From assembly GCF_002192695.1 (NCBI RefSeq), contig NZ_MTLG01000075.1:124001-188000 (forward strand): a DNA stretch of 64,000 nt. Direction: 5' to 3'. The notes under the pieces are model-generated. The model saw only the letters and a program-made list of their open reading frames with translations. It was not told the DNA's origin and searched no databases. The stretch's first letter is position 1, and the number at the start of each line of letters is the position of its first letter. Of the stretch, positions 27,168 to 35,485 are shown piece by piece. This DNA comes from Achromobacter xylosoxidans (GTDB lineage: Bacteria > Pseudomonadota > Gammaproteobacteria > Burkholderiales > Burkholderiaceae_B). A program made the translations under genes and the position numbers.

Positions 27168-28606
27168 AAGCGATGAACCTTACCCTCATGCGGCTCAAGC
27201 CGCTGGCCGCGGCCGCCGCTGTCGTGGCAATGCTGACGGGTTGCGCGCTGGCGCCGACCTATGAGCGCCCCGCGTCCCCCGTCGCCCAGCAGTGGGGCGC
27301 CGAAGGCCAGGCGGACTTCGCGTCCGAACCGGGCTCGGCCGCGGCCACGCTGGACTGGCGCGGCTTCGTGACCGACCCGTCGCTGCGCGGGCTGATCGAA
27401 ACCGCGCTGGCCAATAACCGGGACTTGCGCCGCGCCTTGCTCAACGTCGAGGCGGCGCGCGCGATGTACCGCGTGCAGCGGTCCGAACAGCTGCCGTCCA
27501 TAGGCGCCCAGGCCAGCGGCTCGCGCCAGCATAATCCGGCGGATCTGAATGCCAACGGCACCTCCGGCGTGCAGAGCGAGTGGCGCGCCGGCGTGGGCGT
27601 CACGGCTTTCGAGCTGGACCTGTTCGGCCGCGTGCGCAGCCTGTCGGAGGCGGCGCTGCAAGAGTATCTGGCCACCGAGAACGGCGCGCGCAGCGTCCGC
27701 ATCAGCCTGGTCGCGGAAGTAATAGACGCCTACCTCACACGCGAAGGCGCGCGCCAACGCGGCCTGCATACCGAGCGCACGCTGGCATCGCGCGAGCAGT
27801 CGTTGCAACTGATCGCGCGGCGCCGCGCAGAAGGCATCGGGAGCGCCTTGGACTACGAGCAGGCGAAGGGCCTGGCGGACCATGCGCGCGCCGATCTGGC
27901 GCGCATGGAGCGACAGTACCGGCAGTCGACCAATGCGCTGACGCTGCTGGCTGGGGTCAGCGACATGAGTCCGTACCTGGCGCCCAATGACGGCGCCGCG
28001 CCCATGCTGGTGCAGCAACTGCGTGCAGGCACGCCGTCCGAGCTGCTGAGCAACCGGCCGGACATCCTGGCCGCCGAGCATCGCTTGCGGGCGCGCAACG
28101 CCGACATAGGCGCTGCGCGCGCGGCATTTTTCCCGCGGATTTCGTTGACCGGCATGTTCGGCAGCGCCAGCGCGGACCTGTCGGACCTGTTCTCGGGCGG
28201 CCAACGCGCCTGGTCCTTCGCGCCGCAGATCACGCTGCCCATCTTCGACGGCGGCCGCAACCAGGCCAACCTGGATCTGGCCCGGGTCCGCAAGGACGCG
28301 GCGGTGGCCGAGTACGAACAGTCCATCCAGACCGCGTTCCGCGAGGTCATGGACGGGCTGGCCGCAGCCGACACCTTGCGCAGGCAGGAGGACGCGCTGC
28401 GCGCGCAGACCGACAGCAGCCAGATCGCGCTGCGCCTGTCCGAGGCGCGCTATCGCGGCGGTGTGGACAACTATCTGCGCTACCTGGATGCGCAGCGCAG
28501 CGACTTCGCCAACCAGATCGCGTTGATCGAAGTGCGTACCGAGCGCCAGATCGCCTTGGCCTCGTTGTATCGCGCCTTGGGCGGAGGGTGGCGCGGCGAT
28601 GAGTAG
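27164..28606 (+). CDS. outer-membrane efflux channel, NodT/OprM type lipoprotein
   Basis: 480 residues from a GTG overlapping the pump stop (GTGA); AGGT lies 7-8 nt upstream, which favours it over the ATG at 27173. The lipobox LTGC near residue 27 predicts a lipoprotein. Two repeats of the outer-membrane efflux (OEP) domain follow, with the long helices that form the periplasmic tunnel. It completes a tripartite system with the two genes before it. Its end overlaps the next gene by 8 nt. Confidence 0.92.
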   Translation: MKAMNLTLMRLKPLAAAAAVVAMLTGCALAPTYERPASPVAQQWGAEGQADFASEPGSAAATLDWRGFVTDPSLRGLIETALANNRDLRRALLNVEAARAMYRVQRSEQLPSIGAQASGSRQHNPADLNANGTSGVQSEWRAGVGVTAFELDLFGRVRSLSEAALQEYLATENGARSVRISLVAEVIDAYLTREGARQRGLHTERTLASREQSLQLIARRRAEGIGSALDYEQAKGLADHARADLARMERQYRQSTNALTLLAGVSDMSPYLAPNDGAAPMLVQQLRAGTPSELLSNRPDILAAEHRLRARNADIGAARAAFFPRISLTGMFGSASADLSDLFSGGQRAWSFAPQITLPIFDGGRNQANLDLARVRKDAAVAEYEQSIQTAFREVMDGLAAADTLRRQEDALRAQTDSSQIALRLSEARYRGGVDNYLRYLDAQRSDFANQIALIEVRTERQIALASLYRALGGGWRGDE

Positions 28607-29909
28607 GAACACGCATCGAATCGTCATCGTCGGCGGCGGGGTGGCCGGCCTGGATCTGGCGTCTACGCTGGGCCGGCATTGGAAGTCCCCGAGCCATGAG
28701 CCGCCTGCCGTGACGGTGACGCTGGTGGATCGTGGCTACAGCCACATATGGAAGCCGATGCTGCACACCATTGCGGCGGGAACGCGCGATGTTTCGCAGC
28801 AGCAGACATCATTCATCGCTCATGCGGCAAGCGCTGGCTTCATGTTCCAGCCTGGCGAAATGCAGGGATTGGACCGGGGCGCACGCGAAGTGTTGCTGGG
28901 CCCTGTCTCAGGTCACGATGGCCGTGTACTGGTTCCAGCGCTCGCCGTCCCGTACGACACGCTGGTACTTGCTGTGGGCAGTCAGGCGCGGGATTTTGGC
29001 ACGCCTGGGGTTGCGGAGCACTGCTGGAAGATCGACTCCCTGGATCAAGCGAACGCGTTCAATCGTGAATTGGGCTGCTGCATGCTGGAGTGCCTGGCGC
29101 AGGATAAGAGGCTCGATATCGCCATCGTGGGCGGCGGCGCGACGGGAGTGGAGCTGGCGGCGGAACTGGTGCAGCTTGCACGGATCGCGGAAAGTTACGG
29201 CGCGCGGGGAATGGTCAAGCGCATTTCGATCACGCTGGTCGATAGCGGCCCGCGTTTGCTGCCCGCCTTTCCGCAGGATATTTCAGCGATGGCCGCCGAA
29301 CGGCTGGCGTCGTTGGGCGTAACCGTGTTGCAGAACGCGCGGGTGAGGGCGGCGCACGCCGGCGGCTTCAGCCTGGACGATGGCAGGGAAGTCCCGGCCT
29401 CCCTGAAAGTATGGGCTGCCGGCGTGAAGGCGGCAGACTTTCTGCAGGGAATCGCCGGGCTTGAAACCGATATGGCCAACCGCTTGCGGGTGATATCCAC
29501 GCTGCAGACCACGCTGGATGAACGCATCTACGCCATGGGAGATTGCGCCAGCCATACGTCCGGCGAGTCGGGCCTCCCGTTGCCCCCCACCGCGCAGGTA
29601 GCGAGCCAGCAGGCGCGATACCTGGCCCGGCATTTGCCGCGCGCGCTGTCCAAGCGCGGGGAGGCCAGGCCATTCGAGTATCAGAACTTCGGGGCCCTGG
29701 TCTCGCTGGCCGACTACGACGCCTACGGGTCGTTGGGAAAATTCGGGTTCTTCAAAGGCGCTACGTTCCGCGGCAGGCTGGCGCAAATCAGCCATGCGAT
29801 GCTCTACCGGCAGCATCAGGCGCGCGTGCACGGCTTCTGGCGGGGCGGCTTGCTTTGGATGGTCGATGCGCTGAATCGAGGGCTGCGGTCTCGCATGCAC
29901 ATGGACTAG
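28599..29909 (+). CDS. NAD(P)/FAD-dependent oxidoreductase, NDH-2 like
   Basis: 436 residues. The FAD-binding GGGVAGLD lies at 12-19 and a second, NAD-binding Rossmann motif IVGGGATGVELAAEL near 176. IYAMGDCAS (about 309) is the flavin-binding C-terminal motif. It is typical of type II NADH:quinone oxidoreductases, which oxidise NADH on the cytoplasmic face of the membrane without pumping protons. The C-terminal amphipathic part (FFKGATFRGRL and RGGLLWMVDALNRG) fits membrane attachment. Its start lies inside the end of the efflux channel gene, so it is probably part of the same transcript, an unusual partner for an RND pump. Confidence 0.85.
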   Translation: MSRNTHRIVIVGGGVAGLDLASTLGRHWKSPSHEPPAVTVTLVDRGYSHIWKPMLHTIAAGTRDVSQQQTSFIAHAASAGFMFQPGEMQGLDRGAREVLLGPVSGHDGRVLVPALAVPYDTLVLAVGSQARDFGTPGVAEHCWKIDSLDQANAFNRELGCCMLECLAQDKRLDIAIVGGGATGVELAAELVQLARIAESYGARGMVKRISITLVDSGPRLLPAFPQDISAMAAERLASLGVTVLQNARVRAAHAGGFSLDDGREVPASLKVWAAGVKAADFLQGIAGLETDMANRLRVISTLQTTLDERIYAMGDCASHTSGESGLPLPPTAQVASQQARYLARHLPRALSKRGEARPFEYQNFGALVSLADYDAYGSLGKFGFFKGATFRGRLAQISHAMLYRQHQARVHGFWRGGLLWMVDALNRGLRSRMHMD

Positions 29910-29944
29910 GGCCGCGATGATGAAAGAGGGTTGCGTGATTTTCT

Positions 29945-30571
29945 GTGACGACGATGCTGTTTCTGGCCGCTAGCTACTTGCTGATCTACGCGAACCTTGC
30001 CACGGCCCTGCGTTGGGCGACCGAACCGCTTGATCGCCGCTCGGCGCTTTTGGGAAGCGGCCACGCGGCGGCGGGTTGCGCGGCTATGCTTGGCCTGCTG
30101 CTCGGCACCGAGGTGGTCGGCCCGGTTGCTTGGACCGAGCCGTATACGGAGACGCAGAACTGGTCGCCTGCGGCATACTTCGCGTCCGGGCTGTTGAGCA
30201 TGATGCTCCTGATCGCTTCGAATCCCTTGCGGAAACTGCCCGACCGATCGCGCGGCGCCACCGCTTTCAGGACCGGGGCGTTGTGGGTGACGGCGATTGC
30301 CGGCCTGTATGTTTGCCTGGCTGTTTTGGACCACGCGTATTTTTTCCGTGATTCCGCGATGGCGCGCAATGTCCGGCCCGAATTGGCCGACGAAGGACTG
30401 GAGTGCGTGGGCGATACCTTGCTGGTCCGGCTGGAAGAGGGCGCGGCAGAATACAGGTGTCCGACCTCGGTGCTATTCGGCCAGCATTATCGCGAGGCTT
30501 TCGCCCCGTGGCCGGGCTATGAAACCGGAGCTAGCGTCCGGCTCAAGCAGCGCCTGGACGCAGGAGGGTAA
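29945..30571 (+). CDS. membrane protein of unknown function
   Basis: 208 residues from a GTG; an ATG 9 nt downstream is an alternative. About four hydrophobic segments are seen (residues about 4-22, 36-55, 78-95 and 112-133), followed by a soluble C-terminal tail of some 75 residues with two Cys (ECVG and EYRCP). I recognise no family. It follows the NDH-2-like gene by 35 nt on the same strand, so it may belong to the extended efflux transcript. Confidence 0.6.
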   Translation: MTTMLFLAASYLLIYANLATALRWATEPLDRRSALLGSGHAAAGCAAMLGLLLGTEVVGPVAWTEPYTETQNWSPAAYFASGLLSMMLLIASNPLRKLPDRSRGATAFRTGALWVTAIAGLYVCLAVLDHAYFFRDSAMARNVRPELADEGLECVGDTLLVRLEEGAAEYRCPTSVLFGQHYREAFAPWPGYETGASVRLKQRLDAGG

Positions 30572-30581
30572 GGGAAGGGCG

Positions 30582-32762
30582 TCATGCGCTCTGGTCCGAA
30601 GCCGCGGCCGGGCCCTTGGGCGGACGCGCCCTGGACAGTTGCACGTTCATGCGCGGCATGGAAGGTTCCAGTCCGGCCTGGTCCAGCCGGCGCCGCAGGC
30701 GCAGGTTGAAGGCGCGCTGGACTTCCCATTGCCGCAGCGGCGCGGTCTTGAAGCGGAAACGCAGGATGGCCTGGCCGTTGTCGAAGCTTTCGACTCCTTG
30801 CTGTTCGATGGGGGACCACAGGAAGGGATAGATCGCCGGATCGGTGCGCAGCTCCATGGCTACCTCGCGGACCAGCGCCACGGCGTCGTCGATCGGCATG
30901 GTGGCCGGCACCGGCCAGCGGAACATGGCGTAGCCGAACTCGCGCGAGTAATTCTTGATGGTCTTGATCTCGCTGAACGGAATCGTGTGCACCACGCCAT
31001 CCAGGTCCCGCAGGCGCACGGTGCGTATGGTCAGGCCCTCGACAAACCCAAGGTGATTGCCCACGTCCACATAGTCGTCGATGGAAAGGGAGTTCTCGAT
31101 GATGATGAACAAGCCCGTGATCAGGTCGGCCACCAGAGATTGCGCGCCGAAGCCGATGGCCAGGCCGATGACGCCGGCGCCGGCCAGCAGCGGGGTGACG
31201 TTCATGCCCATGTTGGCCAGCGCGACGATCACGGCAATCACGAAAATAGTGGCGAGCAGGACGTTGCGGATCAGCGGCAGCATGGTCAGCGCGCGGACGT
31301 TGGCCCGGTTCTTGCCGCTGGTGCCCAGGGCGTGCTGCAGCGCGGTGTCCGTGAGTATCCATATCAGCCAGGCCACCAGCAGGGTGCCGACGAAGCTCGC
31401 CACCTTGGGACCGATCGCCGATCCGCTGCTTTCCATGAGCTCGATCAGGGACATGCCCAGCACGCGCAGGCCGATTTCCAGGAACACCAGCAGGTTGGCA
31501 ACCCAGAGCAAGGTGTAGCCGAAGTATCTGAGCTGTCCCAGGTAGGCCGTGCGCCGATTGGCGGCACGGCTGGAACTCAGGTAGGCGCGGCGGATGATGC
31601 CGCTGACGGTCATGCCCGCGATTGCCACCAGCGCGCAGAGCAGGGCGCGGCGTATCACCTGATCGCTGTCGTCGGCGGTGAAGAGGGTGGTGAACAGCGA
31701 GATCCCCACCAGGATGAGGAATGGGATGAACCACAGCGGCCCGATCAGCCGCAACAGCTTGTGCAGTCCTTGGCGCTTGGCGCGGCGCTCTCTGGGCTGG
31801 TTGCGGATCAGGTGCGTGACGGGGCGGCGGAACCGCAGGATGAACAGCGCGCTCAGCGTCGCGGCGGCCACGTTGGCGAGCAGGCCGGCGAATTGCGCGA
31901 TGCCGAGTCCGAACACGCTGGTTATCTCGGGATCGTGCAAGGCGTCGCCCAGGGCGGCCAGGCTGCCTATCAGCCAGAGCGGCAAGGCCGCGCGCCGCTG
32001 CAGGATGTCCAGCGCCCGGCCGCGGTGCGGGCCGTCCAGCAGGGTCAGGGCGATCAGACAGAGCGAAGAGAACAAGGCGCCTGCAAGCAACACGTAGGCC
32101 AGCACCAGGGCCCCGAGCCGGCCCACGGAGTCCGGCGTCAGGACGGAAAGGGAGAGCATGATCACGAAGGCGATGGCCCAGGGCGCCAACTGCCGCGCCG
32201 CCAGCCAGAGCAGCTGGCGGGTCTTCGGACGGCCGGGCGCCGTGTCCGCCGGCGCCCGACGGCGCTCGAGGCGCCGGCCTATCCAGCGCAGCGCCAGGGC
32301 CAGGCCGGCCCAGATCGCCAGAACGACCAGGAAATCGGCTATCAGCGTGGGCCACTCGCGCCATGCGGGCAAGCCGGTGGCGAGTTCGGCGCGCGCCTGC
32401 CGGTACAGCATGCTCCAGCGGGTCAAGGCGCCTTCGGGGCCGTCCAGGCGTCTTTCCAGGCTTTCAGCGGTGTCGCGGATGAGGGCGAGGATGCCGTCCT
32501 TTTCGTTCTCCGCGCCTGGCTTGGTGGCATCGCGCAGTTGCTTCAACTGGCCCAGGAGGTCGGCGCGTTGCTTGTCGTTTTCCAGCGTCTGGATGACCTG
32601 ATCCAGCGACTGGTTCAGCTGTGCGCGGTCGACGGGTTTGGCGGCAGTCGATCCGGTCAGGCTGGGTAGCGCCGCGGATGAGGCCGGAGGGAAACCCAGC
32701 ATCAATACGAGGAGTATCAGCGGCAGGTACAGGCGGATATGGCGCAGGGTTGAAACTCGCAA
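30582..32762 (-). CDS. MscS family mechanosensitive channel, large form
   Basis: 726 residues. A signal peptide (to about 31, FPPASSA) precedes a helical periplasmic domain (about 40-125). Many membrane helices follow (about 135-480), and the C-terminal MscS core has the pore-lining glycine-rich helix (PLLAGAGVIGLAIGFGAQSL, about 520-540) with the beta domain after it (DDYVDVGNHLGFVEGLTIR). It should open under membrane tension on osmotic downshock. The long N-terminal part resembles the YbdG/YnaI/YbiO group; YbiO is of similar size. It ends 10 nt from the unknown membrane protein, convergent with it. Confidence 0.9.
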   Translation of the reverse strand: MRVSTLRHIRLYLPLILLVLMLGFPPASSAALPSLTGSTAAKPVDRAQLNQSLDQVIQTLENDKQRADLLGQLKQLRDATKPGAENEKDGILALIRDTAESLERRLDGPEGALTRWSMLYRQARAELATGLPAWREWPTLIADFLVVLAIWAGLALALRWIGRRLERRRAPADTAPGRPKTRQLLWLAARQLAPWAIAFVIMLSLSVLTPDSVGRLGALVLAYVLLAGALFSSLCLIALTLLDGPHRGRALDILQRRAALPLWLIGSLAALGDALHDPEITSVFGLGIAQFAGLLANVAAATLSALFILRFRRPVTHLIRNQPRERRAKRQGLHKLLRLIGPLWFIPFLILVGISLFTTLFTADDSDQVIRRALLCALVAIAGMTVSGIIRRAYLSSSRAANRRTAYLGQLRYFGYTLLWVANLLVFLEIGLRVLGMSLIELMESSGSAIGPKVASFVGTLLVAWLIWILTDTALQHALGTSGKNRANVRALTMLPLIRNVLLATIFVIAVIVALANMGMNVTPLLAGAGVIGLAIGFGAQSLVADLITGLFIIIENSLSIDDYVDVGNHLGFVEGLTIRTVRLRDLDGVVHTIPFSEIKTIKNYSREFGYAMFRWPVPATMPIDDAVALVREVAMELRTDPAIYPFLWSPIEQQGVESFDNGQAILRFRFKTAPLRQWEVQRAFNLRLRRRLDQAGLEPSMPRMNVQLSRARPPKGPAAASDQSA

Positions 32763-32885
32763 GATCGTTTCCCTGATGATGATACGGCTACGTTTTAGAG
32801 GAGTCCCGGGCGGGACGCAAGGTTTAGTCTCTCGGTCGGCAGCGGCGTGATCAGCGTCTATGGGGTGACCTGGCTTGGCCTACTT

Positions 32886-32913
32886 AATATACGCATAATG
32901 TGTATTATGTAAA
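32886..32913 (-). promoter_or_regulatory. possible promoter of the mechanosensitive channel gene
   Basis: On the minus strand TTTACA (32908-32913) and TATATT (32886-32891) are 16 bp apart, about 125 nt before the channel start codon. The spacer contains the imperfect palindrome ATACGCA-TAA-TGTGTAT (plus strand). This is a reasonable sigma70 match, but it implies a long leader. Confidence 0.35.
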
Positions 32914-32948
32914 GTGAAAGATTGGCCCCTAAAGAGGAAACCGTCCCC

Positions 32949-33389
32949 TCATGCGGATAGCACTTTCAGCTTGCCGAGGCAGTCAACCCGTCGTTGATGA
33001 CGCCCGCCTTCAAACTGCGTGTTCAGGAATGCCCTGACGCAGTCGCATGCCACCTCGAATCCCACGATTCTGCTGCCGAGCGCCAGCACATTCGCGTCGT
33101 TGTGCTGGCGTCCGAGACGCGCCATGGTGGCGTTGGCGCAGAGCGCGGCTCTGACGGCTGGGAATCTATTGGCGGCCATTGAGATGCCTATGCCCGACCC
33201 GCAAATCACGATTCCTTGCCGCGCTGCTCCTGTCGTGATCACCTCGCCCATCGCAAAGCCGAAATCGGGATAGTCCACTGAGTCTTCGCTATTCGTACCC
33301 AGATCGAGCCAATCCACAGCGTCAAACGCCTTCTTCAACTTTTCCTTCAGTTCGTATCCCGCGTGGTCGGATGCAATGGCAATTTGCAT
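32949..33389 (-). CDS. rpiB: ribose-5-phosphate isomerase B
   Basis: 146 residues from the ATG at 33389 (an in-frame ATG at 33404 adds five residues). It is of RpiB/LacAB fold: the opening IAIASDHAGYELK, the active-site Cys in ICGSGIGISMAANR (about 66-79) and the phosphate-binding His in RQHNDANVLALG (about 100) are all present. It interconverts ribose 5-phosphate and ribulose 5-phosphate, or handles a related aldose or ketose phosphate. It lies at the end of the metal/oxyanion block. No sugar genes are nearby, so its place here is unexplained. Confidence 0.9.
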   Translation of the reverse strand: MQIAIASDHAGYELKEKLKKAFDAVDWLDLGTNSEDSVDYPDFGFAMGEVITTGAARQGIVICGSGIGISMAANRFPAVRAALCANATMARLGRQHNDANVLALGSRIVGFEVACDCVRAFLNTQFEGGRHQRRVDCLGKLKVLSA

Positions 33390-33489
33390 TGTTCTATCTC
33401 GCATGCGTGCTGATTCTTATCGGGTGAAGCAGTAATCGTATGGCGGAGAGTCCGGTCCAGGCGCCCCGGACGGGATGGCTCGTCTGGCT

Positions 33490-33918
33490 TCAGGCGCCTA
33501 CCGCGATGATGACGCTAGATGCCTTGAATACCGCGCTGGCTGGCTTGCCGACGGTCAAATTGAGTCGTTCCACGCTGGCGTTGGTGATGATGGACGCGAT
33601 CTCGGCGCCGCCGCCGGCCTGCACGATGACTTCGCTGTTGACCGCGCCTTTCTCAATGGCCTTGACCACGCCTGTGATGCAATTGCGGGCGGATACTTGC
33701 GTCGCCGAGACATCGACCATGAGAAGGACCGACGATGCCTTGACCAGCGCCGTGGCTGTCTTGCCCTTGGAGAGCTCCAGGGAGAGCGAGCTGTTATGGG
33801 TGATGATCGCTACGATCTCCAGGCCGCCGGTGGTGCGCAGCACGACTTCGTCGTTGACCGAGCCTCGCGTGACGGTTGTGACTTCGCCAGAAAACTGATT
33901 GCGGGCGCTGGTTTTCAT
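33490..33918 (-). CDS. di-Mop molbindin (TOBE domain oxyanion-binding protein)
   Basis: 142 residues made of two tandem Mop/TOBE repeats of about 70 (SARNQFSGEVTTVTRGSVND and SARNCITGVVKAIEKGAVNS open them). Such molbindins form rings that store molybdate or tungstate in the cytoplasm. A clear AAGGAAGT precedes the start on the minus strand. The location downstream of chromate-resistance genes hints at a link to oxyanion handling, but no modABC genes are here and the connection is inference. Confidence 0.87.
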   Translation of the reverse strand: MKTSARNQFSGEVTTVTRGSVNDEVVLRTTGGLEIVAIITHNSSLSLELSKGKTATALVKASSVLLMVDVSATQVSARNCITGVVKAIEKGAVNSEVIVQAGGGAEIASIITNASVERLNLTVGKPASAVFKASSVIIAVGA

Positions 33919-34042
33919 GAGGGACTTCCTTCAATTGGTTGCCTTGTATTGGCGGTCGGTTTGGCTAACGCAGGGGCGACGGCCAACGGTTCGGACATGG
34001 TACCTATTCAAGCGATTGTGTCCAATGGGCCATAGCCATGCT

Positions 34043-34972
34043 TCATGGGAACGCACCTTGCGCCTTGCCTGCCAGCGGCAGGCCTGCTTCCCGCCAGGCC
34101 TCGATTCCGCCGATGAGAAACTGCGCGCCCACCCCGTTGGCCCTCAGGGTCAGCGCCAGCCCCTGACTGACTTCATGTCCTTTGGCGCAGTAAACAACTA
34201 CTGGCCGGGCTTCTTCGAGCTCATGTTGCCAAGTGGAGGCCAGGGCGGGATCCCGCCAGTCCGATCCGGGGATCTGTTCATGCGCTAGCTCGAAGACTGG
34301 ACGGCGGCGAACGTCCAGCATCACCGCCCTGCTCTCGCTGGCCGCTTCGCGGGGGTGGATTCCCAATCCCGCGCTGGCCGCGCCTATTGCGCAGGCATAG
34401 GCCGAAGCGACGACTTCCCAGTGGATTTGAGTCATGAAGGCGTCGACGTAGGCGGATGCCTTCGCGCCGAAGTCCATGTGATAGGCGTGCTCATACATAT
34501 CAAGCGCGAGCAGCATGGAGGCCCCTGCAAGCAATTGGGTGTGATCACCCGCCCAGTGATTGAGCAATCTGGCTTCCCGCGCGGACCACGCCAGAATTGC
34601 CCAGCCCGAGCCGCCGCCCATGGCCTTCGCCAGCGAAGTGAACTCGGCAAGCCAGTTTTCGAATGAACCGAAGTCGCGTTCAATCGCTACCGACAGTCCT
34701 CCGGCCGGGAGCGATCCATCGCCGCCCAGCGCGTCAAAATAGGCTTCATGGAGGAACACCGAATTCGCCGCGAGCAACTCTTCTCGCTTTGCGCCGACCA
34801 GCGCAAATCCTGGCGTATTCGCGCGATCCCCGTTCTCCAGGGCCCGTCTGATGGTGTTCAGGCGCGATAGAGCGCCGAGATAGTTGTTTTGGTAGTGGCT
34901 GCGTATGAGATTGCTGCTGAGCCCGGCAATCTGGCCGGGATCCACGGGTAGCGGTTTTGGCGTCAATTCCAT
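34043..34972 (-). CDS. Fe/Mn superoxide dismutase fused to a rhodanese domain
   Basis: 309 residues in two parts. Residues about 1-205 are an iron/manganese superoxide dismutase with all four metal ligands visible: His26, His75, Asp158 and His162 (DMYEHAYHMDFG). Residues about 213-305 are a rhodanese domain with catalytic Cys262 in VVYCAKGHEVSQ. In other chromate operons the dismutase (ChrC) and a rhodanese-like protein (ChrE) are separate genes. Here they appear joined. The protein would remove superoxide from chromate reduction and act on sulfur or thiol adducts, in the cytoplasm. It follows the small ChrB-domain gene by 33 nt. Confidence 0.88.
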   Translation of the reverse strand: MELTPKPLPVDPGQIAGLSSNLIRSHYQNNYLGALSRLNTIRRALENGDRANTPGFALVGAKREELLAANSVFLHEAYFDALGGDGSLPAGGLSVAIERDFGSFENWLAEFTSLAKAMGGGSGWAILAWSAREARLLNHWAGDHTQLLAGASMLLALDMYEHAYHMDFGAKASAYVDAFMTQIHWEVVASAYACAIGAASAGLGIHPREAASESRAVMLDVRRRPVFELAHEQIPGSDWRDPALASTWQHELEEARPVVVYCAKGHEVSQGLALTLRANGVGAQFLIGGIEAWREAGLPLAGKAQGAFP

Positions 34973-35005
34973 GGCGGGGCTCCCTTTCGACGTACGAGGC
35001 GACCG

Positions 35006-35476
35006 CTAGGCGATCAGCCTGCCTGGCGATGCATAGTTCCACGCGTGCGTTTCGCCGCGAACGTGACGGCACCAGGCATAGAGCGCGTCATAGATCACCA
35101 AGCCATGCTTGAGCATTTCCTGGTCGTCGGGAAAGTTCCGCGACAGGCCCAGCGATACGGCCAGGAGTCCGGCGCATTGCGGCGCAAGATCCAGCCTGTT
35201 GGTGTCGGCGCCGCGCACAATCACGGCCAAACTCCTCAGACTGGGATCCTGCAGCGCATATTGGTCAAGGAAAGCATCGAAGCTGCATCTCTCCCCGACA
35301 TGTGTCAGCGCGACGCCCGGCACGTCGTAAGGAATGGCTCCCGTCGCGCCGGCTTCGCTCAGCACGCGGTCGGCCTCGACAAACAGGAACTCGGGGTCTT
35401 TATCGATGTGCCGGCTGATCAGCCACGGACACGCGATACGGTCGATCTTTGGGTGTTCCCTCGTGATCCACTTCAT
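35006..35476 (-). CDS. stand-alone ChrB-type chromate resistance domain protein
   Basis: 156 residues matching the C-terminal chromate-resistance domain of ChrB (WITREHPKIDRIACPWLISR at the start, then a conserved Asp/His-rich core such as GVALTHVGERCSFDAF). The N-terminal helix-turn-helix-like half of ChrB is absent, so it is probably not a repressor on its own. It lies between chrA and the dismutase-rhodanese gene, 10 nt after chrA. The exact biochemical role of this domain is not established. Confidence 0.85.
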   Translation of the reverse strand: MKWITREHPKIDRIACPWLISRHIDKDPEFLFVEADRVLSEAGATGAIPYDVPGVALTHVGERCSFDAFLDQYALQDPSLRSLAVIVRGADTNRLDLAPQCAGLLAVSLGLSRNFPDDQEMLKHGLVIYDALYAWCRHVRGETHAWNYASPGRLIA

Positions 35477-35485
35477 GGCGCCACC

